Source: Clostridia bacterium (GTDB lineage: Bacteria; Bacillota_A; Clostridia; TANB77; CAG-508). Taken from it: a stretch of DNA of 6,356 nucleotides. Positions within the stretch are counted from its first letter, which is position 1, and each line of letters begins with the position of its first letter. Under the pieces are notes generated by a model. It had not been told where the DNA came from, ran no database searches, and was given only the letters and a program-made list of their open reading frames with translations. Location of the stretch: assembly GCA_017621295.1 (NCBI GenBank), contig JAGATI010000059.1, positions 1 to 6,356 on the forward strand, given 5' to 3'. A program made the translations under genes and the position numbers. Below, piece after piece: positions 5,740 through 6,356 of this stretch.

Positions 5740-6356
5740 TTAAATATCCTCCCTTATCATAATTTCAATTTCTTCATCTGATAACAATTCTTTATCAGTT
5801 TTTATTATTTCTAAATTAGTTATTTTACTTATATCAATATCTTCTAAATCAAAAGATATTGTTCCAGTGCTATTTTCTGTTCCACCATGAATATATGGTT
5901 TAACATCTTTACTTCCTACTGGAGTTTTTGAACTATTAAAATGTTCTTTTAAATTGAACTTTAAATCTCTAATTGGTCTTTCGCCTCTAATGAATAATAA
6001 TGCATAATTATTATCTAACATTCTTACTTCATCTGGAGTCAATAATTCTCTACCTGCTATTTGATCATTTGTTGAATAACTACCATGAGAACCAAACGAT
6101 CTACCATAAGTATTGGTATCAATAGTTTCTTTTCCTAGTAATTCACTTACATATTTATGTGTAGATTGTTCATTTCCACCTAAATATAGAAACTCATCAC
6201 AATTTCCAACAATTGATTCCCATTGTTTTTCAAATAATGCTTTTAATTGTGCTAAATTTTGTAGAATTATCGAAACTGATACTTCTCTTGATCTCATTAC
6301 TGACAATATTTTATCAAAATCATCTGGTAAACTTACATTTGCAAATTCATCCATTA
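5740..6356 (-). CDS. virD4: VirD4/TraG-type coupling ATPase, C-terminal part
   Basis: The coupling protein brings the relaxase-bound DNA strand to the secretion channel and is an inner-membrane hexameric ATPase. Only its last 204 residues plus part of one codon are present. The first visible residues, MDEFANVSLPDDFDKIL, are the Walker B region of TraG/VirD4 proteins, so that Met is internal and not a start: the incomplete preceding codon ends in TA, which fits Leu, Val or Ile as expected for Walker B. Then come MRSREVSVSIILQNLAQLKA (20-39), GNCDEFLYLGG (50-60), STHKYVSELLGKETID (64-79) and a YALLFIRGERP strand (117-127), all typical of the family. The tail (about 168-204) is strongly acidic. 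Walker A and the N-terminal membrane helices lie beyond the right edge. The stop at 5740-5742 is followed by an intrinsic terminator. Confidence 0.95.
   Translation of the reverse strand, partial: MDEFANVSLPDDFDKILSVMRSREVSVSIILQNLAQLKALFEKQWESIVGNCDEFLYLGGNEQSTHKYVSELLGKETIDTNTYGRSFGSHGSYSTNDQIAGRELLTPDEVRMLDNNYALLFIRGERPIRDLKFNLKEHFNSSKTPVGSKDVKPYIHGGTENSTGTISFDLEDIDISKITNLEIIKTDKELLSDEEIEIMIREDI

Noticed and set aside
6352..6354. ATG at the right edge as the start of a short 204-residue protein
   Set aside because: The Met is part of the VirD4 Walker B motif (MDEFAN), the frame stays open to the edge, and no upstream sequence is available. The gene is cut by the window, not short.

Overview
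The window is a piece of the conjugation module of an integrative and conjugative element (or a related conjugative plasmid) from a low-GC Gram-positive bacterium, most likely a member of the Clostridia. The basis is the strong A+T bias, the AGGAGG-type ribosome binding sites in front of almost every gene, and the gene set (VirD4, Maff2-like, TrbL/VirB6-like, PrgI, VirB4), which is the usual core of Tn1549/CTn-type elements of Firmicutes. All genes lie on the minus strand, so the region is read from the right edge to the left edge. TGA is used as a normal stop, so the standard bacterial code fits.

In order of transcription: (1) the C-terminal part of the VirD4/TraG-type coupling ATPase, cut by the right edge (5740-6356), followed by a good intrinsic terminator (5676-5723); (2) a small secreted or membrane protein with the layout of a VirB2-like pilin, close to the Maff2 family (5302-5631); (3) a 93-bp intergenic stretch with a perfect 10-bp inverted repeat (5232-5274); (4) an MT-A70 family N6-adenine methyltransferase (4630-5208), overlapping by ATGA (5) a polytopic VirB6/TrbL-like channel protein (3806-4633); (6) an unrecognised soluble 303-residue protein (2879-3790); (7) a PrgI-family membrane protein (2448-2876); (8) the VirB4-type ATPase (125-2464); (9) the first 44 codons of a gene with an N-terminal membrane anchor, possibly a class B sortase (1-132).

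Together VirD4 (substrate recruitment), VirB4 (assembly ATPase), the VirB6-like and PrgI proteins (inner-membrane channel) and the putative VirB2-like subunit form the membrane part of a Gram-positive type IV secretion system. From the methyltransferase leftwards the genes overlap or nearly touch, and several ribosome binding sites sit inside the end of the preceding gene, so they probably form one translationally coupled operon. Two genes are not obvious machine parts, the MT-A70 methyltransferase and the 303-residue protein. They look like accessory genes held inside the secretion operon and are the most interesting content here. No tRNA, rRNA, CRISPR array or insertion sequence was seen. 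The only non-coding stretches are the 108-bp and 93-bp gaps described below, and none exceeds 300 bp.
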